Origin: Gordius sp. MW1
Taxonomy: Eukaryota; Nematomorpha; Gordioida; Gordea; Gordiidae
NCBI GenBank assembly: GCA_964036665.1
Contig: OZ038526.1
Coordinates: 28,830,001 to 28,894,000 of the forward strand
Direction of reading: 5' to 3'
Length of the DNA stretch: 64,000 bases
Shown here: positions 35,571 through 47,016 of the stretch, one piece after another
How the letters are laid out: every line of letters begins with the position of its first letter
How positions within the stretch are numbered: the stretch's first letter is position 1
Notes under the pieces: model-generated
Told to the model about the DNA's origin: nothing
The model's database searches: none
The model's input: the letters and a program-made list of their open reading frames with translations, nothing else
Program-made: the position numbers and the translations under genes

Positions 35571-37190
35571 ATGTTAACAAAATTTACATTAATTACTTTA
35601 TTCTTTCGGATTGGAGTATATCATGGAGCACTATGTGACGACAATATAATGGACACCGAGTTAATCTGCAATCGAAACATCGAAACTGCCGATGCTAACC
35701 CATGTCATAGTAAAAACAAATTAAAGGAAGCTCTGAATTTATCGAATCTGACCCCCAGACATAAAAGATCAAAACAAGCTGACTACCCATATTCCTATTT
35801 AAATCGTTATGAAGGAGGTGTTTTCAATCATGTGATGTCCCCAAATCAAAATACAACGGGTCATAAGTCTAAACTAAAGCGCGGTCCTATAAAAAGACTT
35901 TTCGACAAAAGTGAATCAATCGCTGATTCCAGTTTAAGAAATTTTATCAAATATTTTGCCTCCTTGGAATCATCATTTGGACAAAAGTACAGCCCATCTA
36001 ATTATTCCTCGCTAAGTTCCTACATCGACTCTATGAATGGGATGAATAAGGCGAACCAGTCTTCACCTCAAATGAGTTCCTTTAACAAAACGCATTCTTC
36101 CAACGATTATTTTGATGAAGAAGAAGAAATTATGGCCTCAGATGACCCATCTATTGGTGGCGGCCAAAGAATTCATTTATTAGGTCAAAGGCATAATGAC
36201 GATATGATGTTATTACCATACATGAGAGGAACAGATAACATGATAGCTAACAACCAACATTTCCAAAAACTTTCTTTACCTCCCTTAATGGAGCACCAAG
36301 CTAGACAATCAGCAGTAACCGGATCGAGTAACAATAATCGGATGAGAATTGTTAATCGGCCTGAACCGAGCGGATATTTATTACCGGTATCTGATTTACA
36401 AGAAAATCCCGATCCGCAATACGACCCTAGTGGAGCGGATATAAGTTACAGAAAACTCAAAAATTTGCTTGGGCGCAAGTATGACCCAAGGTTCATGAGT
36501 GCGACGCGACCTTGGGATAGCGTTGTCCATCCGAATGGGACATTATATTTTGGCTTTAGACAAAATGAAAGAGGTCTACCCATAGGACGAGTTTCAATGT
36601 ATAAGGTATGTAGAGTAATTTAGAAACCTTGTTAATAAATATAAACAAAAAATAACAATTTTTAAGTCAAATTTGCCTTAAGCTCTATTATATTAACGAT
36701 TTAAACCAATTTTTAGATCATGAACATGAATTTCAAAATGGCCGGTACCCGACGTAAAATTCGTCTAAGAGTGTCTCGCAAGATAAAGCGCAAAGTTTTT
36801 AGATACCTAAAAGCCTACACTGCATGCCCCGTCCTCTACAAATGGAAGCATATAGGAGTCCGTTTTTGGCCTAGCTGGGTTTTGGAAGGCAATTGCTATG
36901 GCACATCAAGTTCCTCTTCCGTAGGCACGAGTTCAGAAGAAAGTAACGCAGAGCTAAATGGCTCGGACCAAAATAGCAATGGGATCGACGATAATAGGGA
37001 AATAAGAAATGACCGAAACAGACAATATGATACACATCGATCTTGTTCCATCCCTCCTGGCATGACATGCCGACCCAGCACTTCAATCAATTTAACCTTG
37101 TTGAGGTGGTATTGCCAAAGTTTAGACAATTATTGTTCATGGATTTTTGTGCAATACCCAATTATCGAAACGTGTAAATGCTCTCCTTAG
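35571..37190 (+). CDS. nog: Noggin, secreted BMP antagonist (2 exons, 502 aa)
   Basis: Exons 35571-36605 and 36717-37190 join in phase 0 across a GT-AG intron of 111 nt. The ATG at 35571 starts a hydrophobic signal peptide (MLTKFTLITLFFRIG). Residues 23-260 are a long Ser/Asn/Met-rich region absent from vertebrate Noggin (about 230 aa in all). The Noggin N-terminal segment follows: RPEPSGYLLPVSDLQENPDP from residue 263, then LLGRKYDPRFM. The cystine-knot part starts at Cys382 with CPVLYKW and RFWPSWVLEGNC; then SCSIPPGMTCRPS, LLRWYC and QYPIIETCKCSP. Noggin binds BMP dimers and blocks their receptors. Odd points: about 44 extra Ser/Asn-rich residues between Cys405 and Cys455, and Pro where vertebrates have the last Cys. 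Trunk, a related insect cystine-knot protein, is less likely given the N-terminal match. Confidence 0.93.
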
Positions 37191-38687
37191 CCATTCAGTA
37201 ACTTTTCTATTGGAGTCAAGGTCGGGGATAGGTTCGAATCAAATTAACAAAATATCCTTTATGTATTCGCAATTATTCCCTCTAGGAGCAGTCATTTAAA
37301 TTATTATTGCGAAATGCTCAAAGCGCTTAAATTGTTGTCGATGAACGATCTCTCCCACTACATAGTTCATTGAGAAGCAAAGTTGTACAAATTCATTGCT
37401 TGCCATTTTACTTAGTAATATATCGTGTTTGTGAAAATTTGCTTCGAATCACATTTTAATTGTTTATATAAGGATTTGTAAGTGGAAAATCGTTAATTTT
37501 AATAAATATTTGAATTAATTATTTATAATCATAAAAAAATTAAGTTTTTCTTAGCTAGACAAAATCACAGATGAAAGTGTGCAAGGTTTGAAAATCATTT
37601 AAATTATTGTTTTAATTCTAATGATAATCATGTTGCACCCCAGTAAAACTAAGTTCTAATTTTTTGTTCAATCCAAGATAAGATAGCGAACAAAGCCTAT
37701 AATTATATTATAATATTTTTAAATTGTTACGAATACATAAATTATTTTCTTCGTCTTTAGCAGTTTTTACATAGTATAATTGATTTTTTATAGATAAAGG
37801 TCCGCGCTTTTGATTATTTAGTAAATTTTCATAAAAACGTGTGGTATTTAACAGATAAAGTAGCCCTTTTGTCTGTTGTGTACAATGAATGACCATTATG
37901 GGCAGCCCAATGGCCATCAACACATTATATCACTTGATGGGTCTCGCCGCGAGTTGTTAAGTGCAAAGGATGGATGGAAATAGTGTGTTACAAATTGGGT
38001 TGTACGCCTTCTAAGTCATATTGATTTTTAATTTATCCCTTCTTCCTTCTCTTCACTCATCCATTCAGACAAAATATATTAATCCCGCAATACCAGCCAA
38101 TCTGACTGAGAAATAATTTTTAATTAAAATGTTCGCAACATACGTATATTATTTAAAAAAGGGGGGTTTGATTTTTTTAAAATATCAATGCCCTATAACA
38201 GATGGTCAGGCTAAGATGTAAGAATAGTCATCTAAATAAAAAGCCTCCTTTATTTTATCCTCTCCGCCAAAGCACTTAATTTTTAAACACAAAACAATTC
38301 TATTGTTACAAAGAAATGATACTAATTAATTTTCTCCGTATAAAACAGGACAAGGAATTAACAGCTTGCGACATTAAAAGGTGACAAGAACAGTTTTACC
38401 ATTTACCGATAGACGCTTTTAAATGATTTAAAATATGTATGTGTACCTACCTACCTCGTGTACCTGCTTAGAATTTTATAAACTCTCCTCGATACATATG
38501 ACTACAGTATAGTTACAATGTTATTTGAATAAGGCGTTCCTTTAAAGATCAAATGTAAATAGGCTTACGACTAGTCTTTGTTGAATACCTACCTAATGAC
38601 GCCAAGTTAATTAAATGGGCGCCTTAACTTTCAATTAAATAAGTGCATTAAGATTAAGGTATTGTAAATATCAATATTTAAATGTGT
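37191..38687. other. Intergenic DNA downstream of noggin
   Basis: AT-rich; likely holds the noggin 3' untranslated region. I see no further gene or delimited repeat. Confidence 0.4.
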
Positions 38688-38695
38688 ATGTATAC

Positions 38696-39359
38696 TAGAT
38701 GTGTGCACGGATCAATTTTTTTTGATCCGATCCGAGGGGTTTTTGAAAATTTTTATATCCATCCGATCCGATCCGAGTTTTTTAAAATCTAAAAGCGTTC
38801 CGATCCGAAATTTTTAAATAAAAATTTTACGAACAAAACTTTTTATTGATGATTAAATTCAAAATACATAAAAATAAGGTATAACAATTTTAATAGACCC
38901 GAAATAAATATAAAATTTTATTTGACTAATTCCATATTATCATATAAAAATAATAAGGAATCTAAATTTTCTGGTTTAATTCGCGTTCTTCTTTCTTCTA
39001 ATGTTCTTCCAGCCACCGAAAAGTTTCTTTCCGAGGTGGTAGAGGTAGCAGGTATAGCTAAAACTTTATTTGCCAGCTTATAAAGCCTTGGCAGGACTGT
39101 TTGATATGAAACCCACCATTTCAGCAAATCTTTTTTTAAATCATATTTGCAATCTTCATTTCTAAGATAATTATGAAAAGGTATACTAAAAATTATTCAT
39201 TTAATTAATTAGAACTTATTATTGTTTATTTTAAATTTGAAAATCCGATCCGACTAAAATAAAATGTTGATCCGATCAGATCCGACTTCCAAAATTAGAA
39301 TGTTGATCCGATCCGAGTTCGGACGGATCGGATGTCGGATTGATCCGTGCACACCTCTA
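38696..39359. mobile_element. hAT element remnant (GTGTGCACGGATCAA ends)
   Basis: The exact 8-bp duplication ATGTATAC flanks it (38688-38695 and 39360-39367). Ends TAGATGTGTGCACGGATCAA and, inward from the right, TAGAGGTGTGCACGGATCAA. Subterminal repeats of GATCCGATCCGA occur at both sides. It keeps a piece of transposase (38918-39127, minus). Confidence 0.9.
38918..39127 (-). pseudogene. hAT transposase dimerisation fragment
   Basis: The frame includes LKWWVSYQTVLPRLYKLA, then LAIPATSTTSERNFSVAG and LLFLYDN: the hAT C-terminal dimerisation domain. It is the C-terminus only; the catalytic part is missing. Confidence 0.85.
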
Positions 39360-39793
39360 ATGTATACTTGCTTTAAATTATGATTAAAAATAAAGTAATG
39401 ATCTGTCTTAATTCATAATCTTTAAAAATCATATGTGATGAAACAATTACGCTAGATGACGACTTCATGATTTTTTTCATGGGGTTGGGTGTATAAAATT
39501 TACACTTTTATAAATTGTTAGCTAGGTAGCGGAATATTCATTCTGGCTTTTGATATAAGTGCGGAGAATAGGGTAAAAAATTTAAGGATTATATTTTTAT
39601 TACAGAAAATCTTCCTCCATACACGCTATGGATCGTTATAATTTTTTCTTAAATTTAAACCTGAAAACACTATACTCAAACGTGAAAAATAAGTGTTTAT
39701 AAAAATCAATTTGCAGATAGTTTCAAAACCTGAAAAATCTTAAGTTTTATGAGTATAAAAGCAGCGGTCTGATAAGTGAGTTAGACTTAGCAC

Positions 39794-40254
39794 CATAGAC
39801 TACATAGACTGCTCATCACGGTATAAAATGTGTGTATTTTTTTCCGCCATTTTGATGAACAATACCGTCCTATATCACATAATGGCGTTTTGCGCTCTGC
39901 CGTTTTTTTCGAACAGGAGAGGTAAAGAAAAAAGGTTTTGATTCCATAAATATGTAAGATATTACTAAATATATGATATTTTTAAAAAAATTTAATAACA
40001 TTACAGTTTTTACATTTTTAATTTTTATGAAATGTGTCAATAAGAAATTTTTTAAAAATATCATATCTTAAGTAATATCTTACTTATTTATGGAATCAAA
40101 ACCTTTTTTCTTTACCTCCCCTGTTCGAAAAAAACGGCAGAGCGCAAAACGCCATTATGTGATATAGGACGGTATTGTTCATCAAAATGGCGGCAAATTT
40201 CACACACAATTTGCCATATGGAATATATGACATGAGCAGTCTATGTAGTCTATG
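39794..40254. mobile_element. Foldback MITE with long inverted arms (CATAGACTACATAG)
   Basis: The exact 8-bp duplication CTTAGCAC flanks it (39786-39793 and 40255-40262). Left half (to about 39985) and right half (from about 40055) are near-perfect inverted copies, beginning CATAGACTACATAGACTGCT. Only a short AT spacer separates them, so a transcript would form a hairpin of roughly 190 bp. A small frame at 39870-40064 is part of the arm and is not a gene. Confidence 0.85.
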
Positions 40255-40262
40255 CTTAGCAC

Positions 40263-42339
40263 TAATGTTTTATTGTGGATATCTTATGAAAACTATAAGT
40301 AAAATTTTTTGAATATTTTTTAGCGCCACCACGTTCATTCGAAAACTTCCTTTTAATTAAAATAATCTAACTGAGAATTTACATATTTAACTTTGGATAA
40401 ATAGAATTGCTCTTTTTCTATAATTATAACACACCACATAGCCAATAGCTTCATAACAAGCAAACTTTTAAAACGAAAGATATTAATTTAATTGTTAATG
40501 TGGATGGATGTATCACAAATTTAACAATAAACTAAATTTTTTCGAAATAAGCATCTAAGAGTATACGTCCCAGTGACACTTTATTGGTAACAAAACACAT
40601 AACTTTTAACGGATAATTAAGAGTAGCATTATAATAATTAGCCTGCCATTCACCAGTTTCTAAAATCGTAAAAAACAATTCCTTATATTATGGGCGTACG
40701 CAAAATTTCTTTCCTTTTTTGGAAGGGGGGGGGGGGGGTTTAATCTGGTTCTTCAAAATTTGTTCATTTCATATATGATTCGAGCCTTGATGGACAACCT
40801 GACACGCAACGAGACGGGCCGGGCTAGGACAGAATTTAATAATATTATTAGGCTTATGTCAAATCTGTTGAGGCAGCTTGACTCCTGGTTTAAGCTCCCA
40901 AATTGAATCAAGGGCACCCATTTATAAAATATGATCTAAATAAACCCAATCCCATTTAAAATATATATCTTCGTACAACGTACATAACGACTTTCAGACT
41001 TCAGACCCTCCCCCTGTCTATAATAAATTTATAGCAGATTCGTGTAGAGTTTTTAACGGTGAACAAAAATATATTTCTAGTTTTTTCCTTTAACGTCAAG
41101 TTTTTAAAATATTTTTTTGGAATCAGAGCGAAGCAGTTATCCCTCCCTGCTTCCCTCTGGCTACGCTTGTGAACAAAATACAATATATATTACAAAAAGC
41201 GGCTTAAGCAGTTTCTAATATAAAGGTTAATTATATATTTTATGAAAAATATTCTGTTGTTTTTAGACACTGTTTATAATCAATATTTTACATAAAATAA
41301 CATTTTAAAATGTTTAATTTTTAGCTTGAAGATATAATATATTACAAATAAATTGTTTCAAACTAATATTAGTAGTCATTTCCTTTAGACCCACGCACTT
41401 TGGCCGATGATTTGCAAATTCGGTCCTTATTTTTCGTGCGACCCTATTTCCAAAAAAATTGGTAAGGAATACTCAATAATATGGTTAATAAAAAACTGGG
41501 TTAAGGTCTTTATTAGGGTTAAGATCTTGATTAGGGTTTGATTTTAGGTTTCTAGTTTGTCCAGTAGCGTAGGGAAGGGGGGGGGTGACAAAAAAATGAA
41601 TTTTTTTAAAATTATACAGGAAAAATATTAATAGGAGTCTTGTGTGTGTTGCGCATATAGAAATATATTATCATAATTAATTTGATATTTAAATTTAGAT
41701 GAAATCTACTAATTATAACAATGTTTATACAAACAATTTATGTTTCGAGTGCATGTTTTCTATAAGGAAGAAATTGAACTCTTAATTATTTCTCTAAAAA
41801 ACTATCTCAACCTCTAAATTAAACGAGTAAGATGCTGAAACGAGCCAAATTTTAGCAGCGGGGCGAACGTGGGCTTATAATTTCATTTAAACGGTCCCGG
41901 GTGGGACAATTATTGGTTGTGGTGGGAAATTTAAGCCTAAAAGGCCAACACAAGTGTTTAGTTTAAACAATGGCCTTAATTAGCGCAAAAAGAAAAATCG
42001 GAAAGAGCTCTTTGCAATTTGCGTCTCTAAAGATATTATTAATGCGATTTTGACCAAAAACCCATCGTAAATATTGAATTTATATAATCTTAATAAGTTT
42101 TTGTTTAATCGAAATTTAACACAAAACTTACCCCCCCCCCCCTTAATTAGACAGTCCTACCTTAGTCACTACTGTATATAAGCTTAATAAATTTTTGTTT
42201 AATAGCATGATAAAAAATTGCAAACCCCCCATGAGGCAATCCTGGCTACGCCTATGAGTTTGTCCGTCATAAATTGCAACGCCAATAATATGTTGACAAC
42301 CCCTATAATAGTTTTTTATTTTTGTCCTCAATTAGAGTG
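40263..42339. other. Intergenic DNA with transposon ends, upstream of ATP synthase d
   Basis: Fragments of the GGGCGTACGC and GGCTACGC MITE families occur near 40690-40740, 41135-41170, 41565-41590 and 42125-42257, none with a clear duplication. The sequence TTTTTGTCCTCAATTAG just before the start codon at 42340 may be a splice acceptor of a 5' untranslated intron. Confidence 0.4.
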
Positions 42340-43018
42340 ATGGCTGCAAAACGTGTGACCAAATTCACCCTTGATTGGCAAGCTTTAGGAAATGTATTAA
42401 CTAAGCATAATCAACCTAAGTATCAAGCGTTTAAAGCAAAATCGGAAGCTTATTTGACAAAGTAATTTGAATGGTTTGTTACTTATTAAATTTAGAGTTT
42501 TATCCTTACCTTCTGAGCCACCAAAAATTGACTGGGAATATTATAAAAGAATTTTGCCGGTTGATTTTGTTAGTCAATTGGAAAAATCAGTAAATTATAA
42601 ACATTTATACCAATTTTTGTTCAAAGTATAAAAGTTATGTGGTACCCTACCCAAAGGAAAATTTAAAATCATCCATAGATGCTCAGGAGAAGGAATTGGT
42701 AACTTTATAACAATTGATTGCATATTTTTAAGATTGAAATAAGCAAAAAAGTTATAAACGAATCAAATGAAAGAGTCAAGTCTAATGAAGAACAAGTATC
42801 TAGATAGTTGTGTCTTATTTATATATTTGTTAAAGCTTTTCAAATGGAAAGATATAATTCCCATTGAAAAATTGCACTTAGAAGAAATTCATGATTCATT
42901 CCCTGACCATGTCATCAATGTGTGGGAGAAGCCTACATTTTATCCACATGATTATGAGTTTGATCCTCATCCAAGACATGTACCTGGTTTACATCCTGGT
43001 GGTGGAGCGTCACATTAA
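42340..43018 (+). CDS. ATPsynD: Mitochondrial ATP synthase subunit d (5 exons, 177 aa)
   Basis: Exons 42340-42461, 42496-42589, 42627-42698, 42733-42795 and 42836-43018 join into 177 codons plus stop, the usual insect length (about 178). Introns are 34, 37, 34 and 40 nt, all GT-AG. Family marks are MAAKRVTKFTLDW at the start, LPSEPPKIDWEYY, VVPYPKENLKSSIDAQEKEL and the C-terminal EEIHDSFPDH followed by KPTFYPHD. Subunit d belongs to the peripheral stalk of the F1Fo ATP synthase in the inner mitochondrial membrane, linking F1 to subunit b. The C-terminal tail (HVPGLHPGGGASH) is a little longer in Gly/His than in flies. The gene spans under 700 bp, very compact. Confidence 0.93.
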
Positions 43019-44539
43019 ATTATATCTAATGCTTGGAGCCATTTTAGCTTTATTAATTTTATAAATTTTACAAGGTGATTTAGACATCTTTTGAAAGTCT
43101 CATCTTTTTTTGATTGAAATAATTGCCCCAATTTTAAGAGTGTGTCAAGCATATAATAAATTTTTTTTAGATTGCCTGCAATTACTTTTAATCCTATTAA
43201 AAGAAGTACTCTTTTTGCAGATATTGAATTATGAAATGGTTATATTAAGATGCAAAATATGTATTGTATTAATCTTTTAAACTGATTTTTAAGAAGTTAA
43301 TTTATTTTTATAACATTTAATATAGAGATCTTTTAAAGCAATTATCAGAGTATATTTTTTCGTATTCATTTAAATATATTATTGCAAAATTTAATATACA
43401 AGTTGAATTTCTTTGTCGGGAGGTTTGTTAAATTTTAATTTAATTATGATATGAAGCAAAGAGATATGTGTGGAGGTAGATCCACATATCAAGATCTATT
43501 TTGTAAAAAGGGATATTGATTTTGATATTATAACATATAAGCTTATTCTTACACTTATTGAATTAAAATTGATACTGCAGGCGAATGCACGATTACAATG
43601 TGAGATTAGGTTATAAAACAAAAATTACAATATATTTTAATAAGGTAGAGGCTAGGTGAACACACCCATTTTAGGCATGGCCAATGTACCCTTTTATCTC
43701 TCCCTTGATTATAAACATGGTTTGGGTTAATTTAAGATATATATAAGGGAAATTTATAATTTTAAATTTAACCATATTTCTTGCATTTTTGGTAGAACTT
43801 ATCAAATCAAAATTTTGCACTCAGCTTTATAAATTTTGCTCTACTTTTTGGTTTTTTCTGCCAAAATTTCTTTATATATAACCTTATTATTTAAATCATA
43901 CAATTTAAATATTTTTTGTTATTAGCCAAATAAATTGTATGGGGGTAAATTTTTGGGGTCATACTAATTGGATCAAAAATTATAACCACCTGATCAAATA
44001 ACCATATTAATATATTAATTTTACATATAAAAGATAAAATATTATGTTTCAAAATTTAATTTATAGTTAATACAACAAAGTTACATTATAATTATTTAAA
44101 CCTTGGGGTCATCATGACCTCATTTGCCATCTGTGTTAGCTTAGCATTATAGAACTAACGTTTGCTTTGATCTCATACAATTTTTAAACAATTTTATTAA
44201 AGAAATCATTTATACTTAACAATTTTAAATTTAATGAAATAAAAGCAAGTTTATTAAATTTATAATGTTTGAACTAATATTATTCACATCTCACATGGTT
44301 TAAGCATACCCGACACCGTTTACTGTAGTGAACTATTATACTAGAGATCAAGAATTAAAAGAACCCCTTGACCTTGATACTCCCTCGATTAATCAACAAA
44401 AATAATTTATTTTCTCTATCGTTTTCTTATTTTTTTCTTATGGTACACGCTAAATCTGGTTTGAGAAATTCTTCTATACGTCACACGAATTAAAACTATT
44501 GTATTCTTTACAACCCAATTAATGCAAGAGAAGATTGCT
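43019..44539. other. AT-rich DNA downstream of ATP synthase d
   Basis: No gene is seen. A GGGGTCATCATGACC palindrome lies near 44104-44120; a loosely similar palindrome (GGGGTCCCTGAGACCCC) sits in lin-7 intron 4 near 17172. Confidence 0.35.
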
Positions 44540-45869
44540 CAATGTGGAACTTATTTTTAAGTTAAGAGGCATATCGGGAGATAGTCCGACAATTCTGTTG
44601 CTTACATACATAGGTTAAAATTATCGGACGGGGATTTTATTTACTAAAACCTATTAGATAACACTAAATATAAAGAAATATTAGTGGCAACAAGGAAAAT
44701 TTTTGCGGACAAATTTTCGATTTATCATCAGAGAAGTTTTTTTATAAAGCAACAAGAACCAATGAAAGTATTGACTTTAGTATGAAGAATTTTCAATAAA
44801 AATCTTAACGAGGTCTTAAAGGACATATTTATCCTAAGGTGTAATTTAACAATGCTTAACATTAAGTTGAACGCAAAAGATCCAAGGGGTAATATAACTT
44901 TGAAGAAATAGTAAATTAAGCATTGACTTTAGATTCGGCGGAGCACGAAACATCGAGGGCGACCTAAGTAAACAAGAGTAAAGGAAAATCTTTTAATTCC
45001 TTAAATAAAAATATACCATTTCCCAAATTTAACACAATTAGGAAAAAGCCACTCCTAAAATGTCATCGGTTTGGAAAACCAAACAATATAGCTAAATTGT
45101 AGAACGGTAACCAAAACGATATAAGACATCAACCCCGATTCCGATCATCAGACCAAGGCTCCATCAACATACTCATCAACTATGTGCCCATTGAAATGAT
45201 CTTCGATACTGGGGCTGCCTGTAGCGTGATAGATGAAATAATGTGGGCCAGAATCGGTAGACCTACACTTTACGATGCCTCTTACGGCTATGGTAAATCG
45301 TTATTACGACATTTAAAGTAGAGTAAAGGTGAACGTGGATGAAATGACAAAATACATAGATGTTTATGTTATCAAAGGTAAAAGTTCGGCGATATTAGGT
45401 CTGCCATTTATTTCCAATTTCTTTAACATTGCAAAAGTTGGTTAGCTTTAATTCTATCATTGAGGCACATTTATACAATTTCCTCACAGTTTTACCAAAA
45501 AATTAGAAAAAATCAAAAACATTATATCAAACAAAAATATAATGGGCCCTATCAAAATGAATTGCCTATTATAATTTCAATCGATGCTTCGGGTTTAAGT
45601 TCAGAAGCAGTTATGTCGCACAAGTTTTCCTCAGGCTAAGAAAAGCCTATTGCCTACGCCTCTCGATCACTAAATCCCGCTGAGAAAAATTATTCAGTCA
45701 TAGAGGGCATCAACTGTCACGTATGCGATTTACAAATTTCATCAATATTTACGGTAGTAAATTCACAATTCAAACATATCATCACCTCTCATATATTTTT
45801 GGAAAAACTAAAGATTTTAATAAAATAACTAATAATAGATTATTAAGATGGGCGATAAATTGTTACAAA
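44540..45869 (+). pseudogene. Ty3/gypsy polyprotein relic
   Basis: Shifted and stopped frames recall gag (about 44580-44900), an aspartic protease with FDTGAACSV near 45203, and an RNase H piece with IDASG near 45580 and KPIAYASRSLNPAEKNYS near 45645. Most of the reverse transcriptase is missing between protease and RNase H, so this is an internally deleted, old copy. No LTRs were found. Its downstream end is cut by the MITE at 45870. Confidence 0.65.
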
Positions 45870-46505
45870 CAGGATTTTCACAAGGGGGAAGAAAAATTCA
45901 AAAAATTTAGACACTTTTATTTATAATGTAACAAAAATAACTTCGCATACAACATATGCGAAACTTCAAGGCGCTATATAACCAGCTTTGGAAAAATCTC
46001 TTCTGCATTAATCAGAGCATTTACTATCGTTTTTATACCTTAAAAAAGGACGTCGACCTTATGCAAGTTATTCAACTGGCAGAAATATTATCATTTAGGT
46101 AAAATTAAATAATGGCGGAAACCAAGGCAAAATTATATGAATTTGATCTGAAAAAATTCTCAAGTGGCTAATAAGCAAAATTATACAGTCACTCAATCTG
46201 TGTACTTGACATTTTTTAGTACAGCTAAATGAACGGTGTTATGAAAAGAAAAAAAACATGTTTTTCATAATTTACAATCAATGGTGGAAAATTATAATGG
46301 TGGGGTGCATGCTTTTAGTCGAAAATTAAATTGAATTGAATGTATATAATTATGTTTACAGGCTTTTATAAGTATCTCAAAATCTTTTATGCAACTAAAC
46401 TATAATATTTTAACCCATTTAATCTAATTATTAATTAAAAAAATTTTAAATTTTGGTCAAGGGGGTAGAAAATTCCCGCTTTCTGCCCCCTTGGCTCCGC
46501 GCCTG
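45870..46505. mobile_element. hAT-like MITE related to 11173-11449, larger copy
   Basis: Flanking octamers GTTACAAA and GTTACAAT agree at 7 of 8 positions. The right end reads inward CAGGCGCGGAGCCAAGG; the left end CAGGATTTTCACAAGGGGG seems to lack a few bases of the normal terminus. Its interior is the reverse complement of that of 11173-11449 with extra AT-rich sequence. Confidence 0.7.
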
Positions 46506-46632
46506 GTTACAATTAAATAGAAAAAGTCTTGTATAACGTTTTAGTTCTGTGACTTTTAGCAGTGAAGTCATGGGATTTGGATAACTGACAACTGTTATAG
46601 TCTTTTCACAAAATTAATAATATTCTTATACC

Positions 46633-46945
46633 CATAGACTAATAAAACCATAGACTGCCGAACAGCCGATTTTTACTATTAAAATCATTCAGACACCATT
46701 AAAGCTTCCATCTTAAAGGAAAAACTCAACCACAAGTATATTTATACTTCTCCACCAAATAATATTTAAGAAAAAATGAGACTATTAGCTTAATTTATAA
46801 ATTTAAAAAAATAAGGAAAATAAAGCAATAAATTATGTTGATTGCTATTGTTTGGTTACAATTTCCCACAAAATTGAGGTTTCTATACTTGCTGAAAAAT
46901 TATTAGCTGTTCAGCAGTCTATGGTTTTAATGGTCTATGCTTAAG
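46633..46945. mobile_element. MITE with CATAGACTAATAAAACCATAG ends
   Basis: The exact 8-bp duplication CTTATACC flanks it (46625-46632 and 46946-46953). The left end starts CATAGACTAATAAAACC; the right end inward is CTTAAGCATAGACCATTA, so six extra bases lie outside the matching part. Both ends go on into CATAGACTGC, shared with the foldback at 39794-40254. It lies 72 bp upstream of the SGT start codon. Confidence 0.75.
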
Positions 46946-47016
46946 CTTATACCCTTATTTTTTGTGAAAGTATGTATTGTTATGCCCTGTACAATATTGA
47001 CTTATACTAAAGCGTC

